Below are positions 17,245 to 26,040 of a DNA stretch of 64,000 nt, in pieces. The notes beneath the pieces were generated by a model that worked only from the letters and a program-made list of their open reading frames with translations, was not told where the DNA came from and searched no databases. The number at the start of each line of letters is the position of its first letter. Positions within the stretch are counted from its first letter, which is position 1. The translations under genes and the position numbers were made by a program. The stretch spans positions 1 to 64,000 of the forward strand of contig JBDKSW010000005.1 of NCBI GenBank assembly GCA_039698035.1, in the 5' to 3' direction. The stretch is from JAJFUI01 sp039698035 (GTDB lineage Bacteria > Planctomycetota > Planctomycetia > Pirellulales > Thermoguttaceae).

Positions 17245-17409
17245 ATGACCAAGACAGAGTCGAAAGCCAAGTTGGCCCAGGTGAAGATCGCGTTGGCGGA
17301 GAAGTGCGAGCGGCGGGCCGCCGTGGCCGGCAGCGCGGCGAAGAAGAACACGTTCAAGTGGCAAGCGGGCCGGTTCCGCCGCCAGGCCGCCGACCTGACT
17401 CGCTCTTAG
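17245..17409 (+). CDS. Small basic hypothetical protein, 54 aa
   Basis: Starting at ATG 17245, after a GAGAAA-type ribosome site, the frame encodes a Lys/Arg/Ala-rich, probably helical 54-aa protein (begins MTKTESKAKL, ends RQAADLTRS). No domain is recognised. A good promoter lies upstream and yqgE begins 57 nt downstream, so it may be the first gene of an operon. A longer frame back to 17053 exists but its extra residues look non-coding. Confidence 0.45.
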   Translation: MTKTESKAKLAQVKIALAEKCERRAAVAGSAAKKNTFKWQAGRFRRQAADLTRS

Positions 17410-17465
17410 CGTGTCTGCGTTGTGCGAAACGAACTGCGCGACCCATTGGCGAAGGTCGATTCCGC

Positions 17466-18017
17466 ATGGAAACGTTGGAAGGCCACCTGCTGATCGCCGC
17501 GCCGCAACTAGCGGATGAAAATTTCGCCCGTAGCCTCGTGTTCCTCATCGAGCACAACCAAGCCGGGGCGTTCGGGATGATCGTCAACCGGCCGGTGGGC
17601 AAGAGCCTTCAGGAATTGTGGCGTGAGGTTGGCAGCGCGCCGTGTCACAGCCGGCAGCCGGTCTATCTGGGCGGGCCCGTGCCTGGGCCGCTCATGTCGC
17701 TTCACGCGACGCCCGAGCTGGCCGAGTCTGAGCCGCTTCCCGGCGTCTATTTCGCCGCGAAGAAACAGCATCTCGACCAACTGGTTCTCAGCGAAGAGCC
17801 GTCTTACAAAGTGTTCATCGGCCATGCTGGTTGGGGGGCGGGTCAGCTCGAAAACGAAATGCGTGAAGGCGCCTGGCGAGCCACGCCGGCCACGCCCGAA
17901 CTGATCTTCTCGACCGCCGAGGATCTTTGGGAGACGGTCTTCCGCCAGTTTGGCCAGTCGCTGCTGCGGTCGATGATTCACATGAAAGACTTGCCAGCCG
18001 ACCCAACGATCAATTAG
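17466..18017 (+). CDS. yqgE: YqgE/AlgH family protein
   Basis: A 183-aa protein matching the YqgE/AlgH family over its full length. It opens METLEGHLLIAAPQL, then NFARSLVFLIEHN, GAFGMIVNRP, YLGGPV and the conserved GHAGWGAGQLENEM near residues 118-131. The family is widespread and of unclear molecular function, with proposed roles in transcriptional regulation. Start ATG 17466 matches the family N-terminus. RNase R follows 117 nt downstream on the same strand. Confidence 0.9.
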   Translation: METLEGHLLIAAPQLADENFARSLVFLIEHNQAGAFGMIVNRPVGKSLQELWREVGSAPCHSRQPVYLGGPVPGPLMSLHATPELAESEPLPGVYFAAKKQHLDQLVLSEEPSYKVFIGHAGWGAGQLENEMREGAWRATPATPELIFSTAEDLWETVFRQFGQSLLRSMIHMKDLPADPTIN

Positions 18018-18134
18018 CGGCTGCTTGCGTCTGGTGTTTTTTGCTTCGGTCATTCGGCACGGAGCGAAGAGTTTTGTCCGCGAAGCTCTTCGGCCGGTCC
18101 CGAACGACGCTTCTCTTGCCAATGGCCATATTCC

Positions 18135-20402
18135 ATGCCTTCCCTCGAAGAGTCCATCCTGAAAATCGTCAATGCGTCGGGCTATCACCCCGTCAAGCCG
18201 CGCGTGATCACCAAGCAACTCAAGCTGCCCCAGGACGAAGCGGCGGCCGTCCGCCGAGCGGTCAAGCGCCTGGTCCGCGACGGCCTGGTCGCCTACGGGG
18301 CAAACCATCTGGTCACGCCCGTTTCATCGCCAAAGCCAGTCGGTCGGAAGCCGACCGCACCGAGGCGTGTCGCCGAAAAGCCGCGTCGGTCGCCGCCGGC
18401 CGGCCGTCCAACGTCGAGCGGCAACCGCCTGCTGGGCGTCTTCCAACGCACTCAAAAGGGTTTCGGTTTCGTGCGGCTGCAACGCGAGGACAAGGCGGCC
18501 GAACTGAAAGACGTTTACATCCCGGCCGAATCGAGCCGCGATGCGGCGACCGGCGATCTGGTTCTCGTGCAAGTGTCCAAAAGCCGTCGCGGTCAGCCTG
18601 GGCCCCGCGGCGAGATCGTCGAGGTGGTGGAACGGCAGACGCAGCAGTTTGTCGGGACGTACCTGGAATCTGAGGGGGCGGCCTTCGTGCGGATCGACGG
18701 CCCGCTGTTCGCTCGGCCGATTTACGTCGGCGATCCCGGCGCGAAGAACGCTCAGCCGGACGACAAGGTCGTGATCGAGATGCTTCGGTTCCCGTCGCCG
18801 CTTCGCGACGGCGAAGGCGTCATCCTCGAGGTGCTTGGGGCGCGGGGCCAACCGGGCGTTGACACGGCGTCGATCATTCGTGAGTTCAGTCTGCCGGACG
18901 CATTTCCGCGGGACGTGCTCGACGACGCCCACGCCCAGGCAGACAAGTTCGCCGAATCGGTCGACGGGCGCAGCGACTTCACGGGCGAAACGATCGTGAC
19001 GATCGATCCGGTGGACGCCCGGGACTTTGACGACGCGATTTCCTTGGAGCGTCTCGACGACGGCGGCTGGCGTCTCGGCGTTCACATTGCCGACGTGTCG
19101 CATTTTGTGCGACCCGACAGCCCGCTGGACCGCGAGGCGGCCAATCGGGCGACGAGCGTCTACCTGCCCGACCGCGTGCTGCCGATGCTGCCCGAGGTGA
19201 TTTCGAACGGCTTGGCCAGCCTCCAGCCGGGCAAGGTTCGATTCACGAAATCGGCCATCCTGGAATTCACGGCCGAGGGGCTTCGGACATCGACCGAGTT
19301 GCATTCGGCCGCGATTCGCAGCAGCAAGCGACTGACGTATGAACAGGTGGACGGGTTCCTGCAAGACCCGGAGGGCTGGCGTCGCAAGCTGGGGGCGAAG
19401 GTTGCCGACCTGCTGAGCCGGATGCACACGCTGGCCATGACGCTTCGCAAGCGACGACTGGCCCACGGGGCCCTGGAACTGACGATGCCGGAGGTCAAGA
19501 TCGAGCTCGACAAGCAGGGCGCGGTCGTCGGGGCCCATGCCGTCGAGGACACCGAGAGCCACCAGGTCATCGAAGAGTTCATGCTTGCGGCCAACGAGGC
19601 CGTGGCGGAACGGCTTCGCGACCGGGCCTGGCACTTTCTGCGTCGGGTCCATCAGTCGCCTAGCTTGCAGAAGTTGCAGGCCCTCACCGAGTTCATCGCC
19701 GAACTGGGCTACAAGACGGGCAGCCTGCAAGATCGCTTTGCGCTGCAAAAACTGCTCGACACCTCGGCCGGCCGGCCCGACCGCCACGCCGTCCACTTCG
19801 CTGTGTTGCGATCGATGCAACGAGCGATCTACAGTCCGATGGAAGAGGGCCATTACGCGTTGGCCAGCGACTGTTACTGCCACTTCACGTCGCCGATACG
19901 CCGGTACCCCGACCTGACGGTCCATCGGCTCGTCGATGCCCTGCTGACGAAGGTCAAGCCGAGAAACAATTACGACGAACTGGTCGTTCTGGGCCGCCAC
20001 TGTTCGGACCGCGAGCAACGGGCCGACGCGGCGGAGCGCGAGCTCACGAAGCTGAAGCTGCTGGGCTACCTCAGCACGCGAATCGACGAGGAGATGGACG
20101 CCGTCGTCACGGGCGTCGAAAGCTATGGCATTTTCGTCGAAGGCGTCGAACTGCCGGCCCAAGGGCTCGTTCGCGTCGAGAGTCTCCGGGACGACACCTA
20201 CCATTTTGACCGCGCGTCGCACACGCTGTCTGGCTATCGGGCAGGCAACAGCTTCCGCCTTGGCGACCTGCTGCGTGTAGCCGTCGCCAAGGTCGATCTG
20301 GAGCGCCGCGAAATCGACTTCCGCGTGGTCGCCGGGGGCAAGACACGAGGCAGGCCGGCCGCGAAGCCGCGACGGAAACCGCCAAAGGACCGTCGTCGCT
20401 AG
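18135..20402 (+). CDS. rnr: Ribonuclease R
   Basis: A 755-aa 3'-5' exoribonuclease of the RNB family. An N-terminal winged-helix region (about 1-70) and a basic Pro-rich linker are followed by cold-shock domains (about 95-270). The RNB catalytic domain carries DPVDARDFDDAISLE (about 290-305), whose Asp cluster binds Mg2+. The S1 domain is near residues 650-740 (VTGVESYGIFVEG), with a Lys/Arg/Pro-rich tail. It degrades structured RNA in the cytoplasm. Length and domain order match RNase R rather than RNase II. No overlap with neighbours. Confidence 0.93.
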   Translation: MPSLEESILKIVNASGYHPVKPRVITKQLKLPQDEAAAVRRAVKRLVRDGLVAYGANHLVTPVSSPKPVGRKPTAPRRVAEKPRRSPPAGRPTSSGNRLLGVFQRTQKGFGFVRLQREDKAAELKDVYIPAESSRDAATGDLVLVQVSKSRRGQPGPRGEIVEVVERQTQQFVGTYLESEGAAFVRIDGPLFARPIYVGDPGAKNAQPDDKVVIEMLRFPSPLRDGEGVILEVLGARGQPGVDTASIIREFSLPDAFPRDVLDDAHAQADKFAESVDGRSDFTGETIVTIDPVDARDFDDAISLERLDDGGWRLGVHIADVSHFVRPDSPLDREAANRATSVYLPDRVLPMLPEVISNGLASLQPGKVRFTKSAILEFTAEGLRTSTELHSAAIRSSKRLTYEQVDGFLQDPEGWRRKLGAKVADLLSRMHTLAMTLRKRRLAHGALELTMPEVKIELDKQGAVVGAHAVEDTESHQVIEEFMLAANEAVAERLRDRAWHFLRRVHQSPSLQKLQALTEFIAELGYKTGSLQDRFALQKLLDTSAGRPDRHAVHFAVLRSMQRAIYSPMEEGHYALASDCYCHFTSPIRRYPDLTVHRLVDALLTKVKPRNNYDELVVLGRHCSDREQRADAAERELTKLKLLGYLSTRIDEEMDAVVTGVESYGIFVEGVELPAQGLVRVESLRDDTYHFDRASHTLSGYRAGNSFRLGDLLRVAVAKVDLERREIDFRVVAGGKTRGRPAAKPRRKPPKDRRR

Positions 20403-20460
20403 CGGAATCCCCCCACTACCATCCGCACCGCCGCCTGCTAAAATAAGCGGTTTTCGCGTT

Positions 20461-20490
20461 GGCCACCCGGCTCGCTTCGCGCCGGTGGCC
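20461..20490 (+). other. Hairpin in the gcvT leader
   Basis: GGCCACCCGGC (20461-20471) and GCCGGTGGCC (20481-20490) pair with a single bulged C around a 9-nt loop, 29 nt upstream of the gcvT start. It may terminate rnr weakly or structure the gcvT leader. No glycine-riboswitch core is visible. Confidence 0.4.
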
Positions 20491-20519
20491 GCCGCAGGCC
20501 CAGAAACCGAAGAGCCGAA

Positions 20520-21677
20520 ATGGACGCACCGCTTCTGCGAACCCCTCTGTACGACTGGCACGCCTCCCACGGCGGCCGCATGGTCCCCTTCGCCGGCTGG
20601 TCCATGCCCGTTCAATATTCCTCGATCATCGAAGAGCACGTGGCCATCCGGTCGGCCGTTGGGCTGGCCGACATCTCGCACATGGGCCGGCTGCGATTCG
20701 AGGGTCCTGGAGCGGCCGTCTTTTTGGCCGAACTGCTGACCCGTCGCGTGGCCGACATGGAACTGGGCCAGGTTCGGTACTCGTTGGTCACCAACGACGC
20801 GGGCGGAATTCTGGACGACGTGCTGGTTGGCTATTACCACAATTCGCACGGCCAGCCGTTCTTCATGCTGGTGGTCAACGCCAGCAATCGGGCGAAGATC
20901 GTCGAGTGGATCAAGGCGCATCTGTCCGAGGAGCGCGCTCAGCGGCCCGGCCAAGAGATCATCTGGAACGACGTCAGCCGCCTTTGGGCCATGTTCGCCA
21001 TCCAGGGGCCGCGTTCCGTCGAGCTGCTGCAACCGCTGGTCGATGTGGACCTCCGCTCGATGCGTTACTACCGCGGGGCCCAGGCGCTGATTTTGCACCC
21101 GGCGGCCGAGCGTCAGGGCTGCATCATCAGCCGCACCGGCTACACGGGCGAAGACGGCTTTGAAGTGAGCCTGGGCGCGGGCATCGCCACGGGGTTCTGG
21201 GAAGCGCTCATGGAGCTGGGGAAACCGCTCGGGGTCGTTCCGGCCGGACTGGGCGCTCGCGACACGCTGCGGCTCGAAGCCGGAATGCCGCTTTACGGTC
21301 ACGAGCTGTCCGAAGAGATCAACCCGTTCCAGGCGGGGCTCGGTTTCGCCTGCCACTTGGTCGGCTACGACTTCCCGGGCCGGGATGCCCTGCTGAAGAT
21401 TCAGGCGGAGCCGCTGAAGACGGTTCGCATCGGCCTGGAAATGGCGCCAGGGAGCCGAGCCGCTCGGCAAGGGTGCCCCGTTCTGGCCGAGGGACGCCCG
21501 ATCGGCGAAGTCACCAGCGGCACCCACGCGCCCACGCTTGGCTACCCGGTGGCGATGGCCTACGTGCCGGCCGAGTTTGCCGAGGCGGGCCGCCAGTTGC
21601 AGATCGACATTCGCGGCCGCATCGAGCCGGCCAAGGTCGTGGAGCTTCCGTTTTATCAGCGTAAGAAGAAGAAATAG
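20520..21677 (+). CDS. gcvT: Aminomethyltransferase, glycine cleavage T-protein
   Basis: A 385-aa T-protein: transfers the methylene group from the aminomethyl-lipoyl H-protein to tetrahydrofolate, releasing ammonia. Visible family motifs are GGRMVPFAGWSMPVQY near the N-terminus, DISHMGR, ILDDVLVGYY, SRTGYTGEDGFE (about 200-212), GLGARDTLRLEAGMPLYGHE (about 243-262) and G-x-VTSGTHAPTLGYPVAMAYV near the end. It is first in a gcvT-gcvH-gcvPA cluster with a 51-nt gap to gcvH. Confidence 0.96.
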   Translation: MDAPLLRTPLYDWHASHGGRMVPFAGWSMPVQYSSIIEEHVAIRSAVGLADISHMGRLRFEGPGAAVFLAELLTRRVADMELGQVRYSLVTNDAGGILDDVLVGYYHNSHGQPFFMLVVNASNRAKIVEWIKAHLSEERAQRPGQEIIWNDVSRLWAMFAIQGPRSVELLQPLVDVDLRSMRYYRGAQALILHPAAERQGCIISRTGYTGEDGFEVSLGAGIATGFWEALMELGKPLGVVPAGLGARDTLRLEAGMPLYGHELSEEINPFQAGLGFACHLVGYDFPGRDALLKIQAEPLKTVRIGLEMAPGSRAARQGCPVLAEGRPIGEVTSGTHAPTLGYPVAMAYVPAEFAEAGRQLQIDIRGRIEPAKVVELPFYQRKKKK

Positions 21678-21728
21678 CGCGGCGACCCGCGGGCCGCGTC
21701 CCCCAAGTCAGAAAGGATTATCGCACCC

Positions 21729-22112
21729 ATGTCCCAAAATCTGCGTTACAACAAGACCCACGAGTGGGTCCGCGTCGAGGATCAGATCGCCACGGTCGGA
21801 CTGACGGCGTTCGCCCTCGAAATGCTCACCGACCTGGTTCACGTCGATCTGCCGTCCGTCGGCAAGCAGGTGAGCGCGGGTCAGCCGTTCGGCGAGATCG
21901 AATCGGTCAAGGCCGTTAGCGACCTGTACAGCCCGGTCGATGGCGAAGTCGTCGAGGTGAACGCGGCGTTGGCCGGCAATCTTGAGCATCTGGCCGAGGA
22001 CCCGTACGGCGCCGGCTGGTTCATCAAGATCAAGCTCGGCAACGAGGCCGGATTGGCCAACTTGCTCGATGAGGCGGCGTACAAGAAGCAGTGTGAAGAA
22101 GAGCAGCACTAG
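21729..22112 (+). CDS. gcvH: Glycine cleavage system H-protein
   Basis: A 127-aa lipoyl carrier that shuttles the aminomethyl group between P-, T- and L-proteins. The lipoylated Lys lies in GEIESVKAVSDLYSPVDGEV at about residue 60. The N-terminus (RYNKTHEWVRVEDQIATVGLT) and length are typical. A ribosome site GAAAGGA precedes ATG 21729. It lies between gcvT and gcvPA on the same strand. Confidence 0.97.
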   Translation: MSQNLRYNKTHEWVRVEDQIATVGLTAFALEMLTDLVHVDLPSVGKQVSAGQPFGEIESVKAVSDLYSPVDGEVVEVNAALAGNLEHLAEDPYGAGWFIKIKLGNEAGLANLLDEAAYKKQCEEEQH

Positions 22113-22182
22113 AAAATTCACCGCTCGTTTTCATGCTTTGGCGTGGAAGCGAGCCATCCTGTCTCGCCGAGAGGTCTGAGCA

Positions 22183-23517
22183 ATGCCGTACTTTCCCAAT
22201 ACCGAGGCGGACCGCCGAGCCATGTTGGCGGCCATTGGCGCCAAGTCGACCGACGAACTGTTCGCAATGATTCCGCCGGAGCTGCGGCTGGGGCGCGATC
22301 TCTGTGTGCAGCCGGGCTTGGGCGAGCTGGAACTGACGGCTCACCTGAACGAGCTTGCGGCCCAAAACACGCCGGCCGCGGCCACGGCCTCGTTCCTCGG
22401 CGCCGGCAGCTACGACCACTTCATCCCGGCGGTCGTCGACACGATTTCGTCCCGGAGCGAATTCTACACGGCCTATACGCCCTACCAGGCCGAGGCCAGC
22501 CAGGGAACCCTCCAGGCGATCTTCGAGTACCAGACGCTCACGGCGCAATTGACGGGCATGGACGTCAGCAACGCGAGCCTTTACGACGGCGGCAGCGCCG
22601 TGGCCGAGGCCGTGCTCATGGCCATGCACGCCACGGGCCGCACCCGCGTCGTCACGGCCGAGAGCGTCCATCCCGAGTATCGCCAGGTGCTCGGCACGTA
22701 CTTGGCCAACCTGGGCGTCGAAGTTGTCACGCTTGAAACGCCGGACGGCGCGATCTCGGTTGCCGAGCTGGCCGCCGCGGTGAACGACCAGACGGCCTGC
22801 GTCCTCGTGCAGCATCCAAACTTTTTCGGCTGCCTGGAGGACGTCGAGCGGGCGGCCGAGATCGCCAAGAAAGCCGGCGCGCTGTTCGTCGTCTCGGTCG
22901 ATCCCATCAGCCTCGGTCTGTTGAAGCGGCCTGGCGACTACGGCGCTGACATTGTCGTGGCCGAAGGTCAATCGCTCGGCAATCCGATGGCGTTTGGCGG
23001 TCCGTACCTGGGCATCATGGCCTGCCGCGAAGAGCACCTGCGCCGCATGCCCGGCCGGTTGGTTGGGCAAACGGTCGATCGCGACGGCCGCCGTTGCTGG
23101 GTGCTGACGTTGCAAACCCGCGAGCAGCACATCCGTCGGGAGAAAGCCACGAGCAACATCTGCTCGAACGAAGGTCTCTACGCCCTGCGTGCGACGGTTT
23201 ACCTGTCGCTGATGGGCCCGGCCGGAATGCGAAGCGTCGCCGAATTGTGTCTGCAAAAGGCGCACTACGCGGCCGAGCGGCTGGCCGGCGTGCCGTCGCT
23301 CGGGCTGGCGTTCGACCGGCCGACGTTCAAGGAGTTTGTCGTCCGCGTGCAAGGCCGTTCGGTGGATGACCTGATCGAAAAGGCTCGGAAGCAGAACGTT
23401 TTCGCCGGCGTCCCGTTGGGCCGCTGGTATCCCAAGCTGTCCGACTGCCTGTTGGTCGCCGTGACCGAAAAGCGCACCAAGGAAGAGATCGACCGTCTGG
23501 TCGCGGCCTGCTCATAG
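22183..23517 (+). CDS. gcvPA: Glycine dehydrogenase (decarboxylating) subunit 1
   Basis: A 444-aa N-terminal half of the split P-protein. It opens MPYFPNTEADRRAML; GAGSYDHFIPAVVD, the FYTAYTPYQAEASQGTLQ stretch and GEGQSLG-like AEGQSLGNPMAFGGP follow. The PLP lysine belongs to the separate subunit 2, which is not encoded in this window although it often follows gcvPA. The gene ends inside the 3' end of a convergent glycosyltransferase gene (6-nt overlap). Confidence 0.95.
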   Translation: MPYFPNTEADRRAMLAAIGAKSTDELFAMIPPELRLGRDLCVQPGLGELELTAHLNELAAQNTPAAATASFLGAGSYDHFIPAVVDTISSRSEFYTAYTPYQAEASQGTLQAIFEYQTLTAQLTGMDVSNASLYDGGSAVAEAVLMAMHATGRTRVVTAESVHPEYRQVLGTYLANLGVEVVTLETPDGAISVAELAAAVNDQTACVLVQHPNFFGCLEDVERAAEIAKKAGALFVVSVDPISLGLLKRPGDYGADIVVAEGQSLGNPMAFGGPYLGIMACREEHLRRMPGRLVGQTVDRDGRRCWVLTLQTREQHIRREKATSNICSNEGLYALRATVYLSLMGPAGMRSVAELCLQKAHYAAERLAGVPSLGLAFDRPTFKEFVVRVQGRSVDDLIEKARKQNVFAGVPLGRWYPKLSDCLLVAVTEKRTKEEIDRLVAACS

Positions 23518-24471
23518 CAAGAGGTCTTGCAAGATGGCCCGGCCGTTTTCGCTGTACTTGGCGTAACGGCCGTGGACCAACTCGCCGACGATGCGCGGCA
23601 ACCGGCCGACGAGCGATTGGCGGATTTGCGCCCGCGTTCGCAGATGCTCGGCCTTTTCGGTCAACCACGTCAGCAGACGTTCGTCAGTTAGCCGCGTACG
23701 AAACGCGGCCAAGCGCTGGCCGGCGAGGTCGTAGTCTGCGGCGGCCGTTTCCAGCCGCTGCTGTCCCTCTTGGATTGCGCGATCCAGCCGGCGAGGGAGC
23801 GAGCCCTTCAACGCGCCGATCTGCTGCTCGGCGTGTTGGCGATATTCCATCAACGGCTCGGCAATCGCACGGCACGGGGCCACGGCCGCCAAGAGCAAGG
23901 CGAACCAGCCGTCGTGGAACCAGTGGCCAGCCACCGGCAACAGCAGGTCGCGATGGGCCGCACGAAAGGCCATCGTCGCGCCCGTCACGACGTTTCGCTT
24001 GACGAGCACTTGCGCCGCACGGCCAGCAAATCGCCGCTGGAGCGGCCCATCGAAACCAATTGCTTGCCAAAGACGTTGCGACAGCCGGCGGCCCGAGGCG
24101 TCGATGAGCCGTGCGTCGCTGAAGACCATGCCAAGCCGCGGCTCGTCGGCCATCGCCCGCTCGATCGTACCCAGCTTTTCTGGCAGCCAGAGGTCGTCCT
24201 GATCCGCCAGGGCAATCACCTCTCCGCGGCAAAGGGCCACGGCCCGGGCGAAATTGGCCGCCGAGCCGAGCGTTTGCGGATTGATCTCGATCCGCACTTC
24301 GAAGGGGCAGGCCTCGGCAAACCGGCGAAGGATGGCGGCGGTCTGGTCGGTCGAGGCATCGTCGCAGACCACGAGCTCGTCGGGCAACCGTCGCTGGGCG
24401 ACGAGGCTCTGCAACTGCTCGGCAAGGAACTCGGCTCCGTTGTAGGTGGCCAGCGCCACGGAGATTTTCAT
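23512..24471 (-). CDS. Glycosyltransferase family 2
   Basis: A 319-aa GT-A fold transferase. It begins MKISVALATYNGAEFL, followed by the nucleotide-sugar region VCDDASTDQT (about 36-45), ALADQDDLW (the DxD-type metal site, about 90-98) and HWFHDGWFALLLA (about 180). A helical Arg/Leu-rich C-terminus follows. It is the last gene of the polysaccharide operon, starting 2 nt after the preceding glycosyltransferase stop, so the two are translationally coupled. Its acceptor is probably a surface glycan, inferred from the adjacent ABC exporter. Confidence 0.88.
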   Translation of the reverse strand: MKISVALATYNGAEFLAEQLQSLVAQRRLPDELVVCDDASTDQTAAILRRFAEACPFEVRIEINPQTLGSAANFARAVALCRGEVIALADQDDLWLPEKLGTIERAMADEPRLGMVFSDARLIDASGRRLSQRLWQAIGFDGPLQRRFAGRAAQVLVKRNVVTGATMAFRAAHRDLLLPVAGHWFHDGWFALLLAAVAPCRAIAEPLMEYRQHAEQQIGALKGSLPRRLDRAIQEGQQRLETAAADYDLAGQRLAAFRTRLTDERLLTWLTEKAEHLRTRAQIRQSLVGRLPRIVGELVHGRYAKYSENGRAILQDLLL

Positions 24472-24473
24472 CG

Positions 24474-25790
24474 TCAGGCCGCCTCGGGCAACTTGTCCGC
24501 ACGATCGAGCGGCGTCATTGCGGCCGCCAGCTCGCAATAGCGATCGTGCCACGTATTTTTTCGCGCAAACGCGCGCCGGGCCGCAACCAGCTCGGGCGAT
24601 TGGTTTTCCAGCAGCCGGTCGATCTTCTTGGCAAAGCCCTGGGCGTCGTCGGCCAACTCGATCAGCCCGGCCGCCGCAATGGGCCGGAGTTCCGGCAGGT
24701 TGACGGCCACGACCGGCATTCCGGCCGCCAGCATCTCGTAGACTTTGACCGGGTTGGTCGCCTCGGTCAAGTCGTTGCGCACAAAAGGGATGACACAGCA
24801 CTGCCAGCGGGCCAACTGTTCGGGCACGGCGGCATAGGGCATCTCGCCCAGCAAGCGAACGTTGGGCAAGCCCGCCAGCGGCGTCAGATCGGCACTGAAG
24901 GTGTTGCCCACCAACTCGAATCGCCAATCGGGCCGCAGCTTGGCCAGGTCGGCCACAAGCCGCGCGTCGAACCAGTGGGCGATGGCCCCGTAGTAGCCAA
25001 CGACAACCTCGCCGGGTGGCGCCGGCCGGCTGACGCTGGCAAAGTGTTCGTAATCGACGCCGTTGCGCACCAAGGCCGTGCGTCGTGCCAACGCGCGGCC
25101 GCGGTCCAGGAGCCACTCTGAGGTGACGACCGTCAAGTCGGCGGTGCGCAGCAGCCGATCTTCCGCGTCCAATCGCTTCGATGCGGCCCGACGGCCGACA
25201 CCCAGCCCGGCATGATCGTCCATGCAGTCATAGACGATCGGCCAACCGAACCGCGTGCGCAGCTCTTCGGCCAATGGGGCCCACCAGGGATGCTGCACGA
25301 GGACCCTGGTCGGCCGCATCGGGTCCAACGCGCGCAGACGTGCCACGCCATCGGCCATGCTCCAAACGTCGGCCGCCGACAGCCGGCCCTCATACGGTCT
25401 GATCGCGGCATTGGCCGACACGCTCAAGCCGTAGACGTTGGGCTCGATCGGTGCAACGGCCACGGGTCGGGCCAGCAGGAACTCGTCGGACAGGTAGAAG
25501 ACGCGATGGCCATGCCGGGCGAATTGCCGCATCAATTGCTGCGGACGCTGAAAGCGAAAGGGCCATCGAATGATGGGGAGACAAACGATGTCGTAGGGGC
25601 CGTCACACGGCTGGGGCGCATCGATCGCGGGCAAGGATGGCGCGAGCGACAGACGGTTCGCCTGCAACACGCGCTGCCAGGCGATACGGCATTGGCGTCG
25701 CGTTCGGAGCACGGCGCCCTGGACGATTTTCCGTCCGAGCGCCTCGCGGCGACTTCCTGGCGGGGCCAGCCGATGTCGCAACCAAGTCAT
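24474..25790 (-). CDS. Glycosyltransferase, GT-B fold (GT1/GT4 type)
   Basis: A 438-aa protein with a GT-B layout. The N-terminal domain has YDIVCLPIIRWPFRFQRPQQLM (about residues 55-76) and DCMDDHAG. The C-terminal donor domain has VVGYYGAIAHWFD, VRLLGEMPY and the E-rich nucleotide-sugar stretch EATNPVKVYEMLAAGMPVV near residues 345-363. ATG 25790, after GGGGGAT, is preferred over an upstream start. It sits between the small lipoprotein and the GT2 gene in the export operon, and probably extends or decorates the exported polysaccharide. Confidence 0.85.
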   Translation of the reverse strand: MTWLRHRLAPPGSRREALGRKIVQGAVLRTRRQCRIAWQRVLQANRLSLAPSLPAIDAPQPCDGPYDIVCLPIIRWPFRFQRPQQLMRQFARHGHRVFYLSDEFLLARPVAVAPIEPNVYGLSVSANAAIRPYEGRLSAADVWSMADGVARLRALDPMRPTRVLVQHPWWAPLAEELRTRFGWPIVYDCMDDHAGLGVGRRAASKRLDAEDRLLRTADLTVVTSEWLLDRGRALARRTALVRNGVDYEHFASVSRPAPPGEVVVGYYGAIAHWFDARLVADLAKLRPDWRFELVGNTFSADLTPLAGLPNVRLLGEMPYAAVPEQLARWQCCVIPFVRNDLTEATNPVKVYEMLAAGMPVVAVNLPELRPIAAAGLIELADDAQGFAKKIDRLLENQSPELVAARRAFARKNTWHDRYCELAAAMTPLDRADKLPEAA

Positions 25791-25851
25791 GCGATCCCCC
25801 TCTGAGTTCGCGCCACGCGCAGGCATCACACCGGTCGCACCCTGCGATCAG

Positions 25852-26040
25852 TCAATTGCTTTCCCGAGATCGTTCCAGGTCTGCGTGAAACTGGGCTTCT
25901 CGCTCGGCCGGCGTCCCCGCGTTGGTGTAATGGTCTCTCGCAAGGCTGTCAAACAGCGAATTGGCGATCATCTCACACCCCAAGCCAACGGGCAGACCGA
26001 GCAATAGGACGACTGCGGTGATCCATCGCATGGGTGTCAT
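25852..26040 (-). CDS. Tiny lipoprotein in polysaccharide export operon, 62 aa
   Basis: The start ATG overlaps the TGA stop of the ABC ATPase gene as ATGA (26037-26040), strong evidence for coupled translation. The product has a hydrophobic stretch at residues 6-20 and a lipobox-like GLGC (Cys 22). A hydrophilic 40-residue tail rich in Glu, Arg and Asp follows. No family is recognised. Its position between exporter and glycosyltransferase genes suggests an accessory envelope role. Confidence 0.65.
   Translation of the reverse strand: MTPMRWITAVVLLLGLPVGLGCEMIANSLFDSLARDHYTNAGTPAEREAQFHADLERSRESN

Noticed and set aside
20403..20519. Glycine riboswitch upstream of gcvT
   Set aside because: The conserved aptamer core is not present; only a simple hairpin is seen.
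18324..21527. 1067-aa minus-strand open frame
   Set aside because: It is antisense to rnr and gcvT, both of which have full-length family motifs; long antisense frames are common in GC-rich DNA and this one shows no domain.
22030..23352. 440-aa minus-strand open frame
   Set aside because: Antisense to gcvH and gcvPA; no motif and no ribosome site.
23512..25116. 534-aa version of the GT2 gene
   Set aside because: The extra N-terminus overlaps the upstream glycosyltransferase in another frame; the true start MKISVALATYN at 24471 fits the family.
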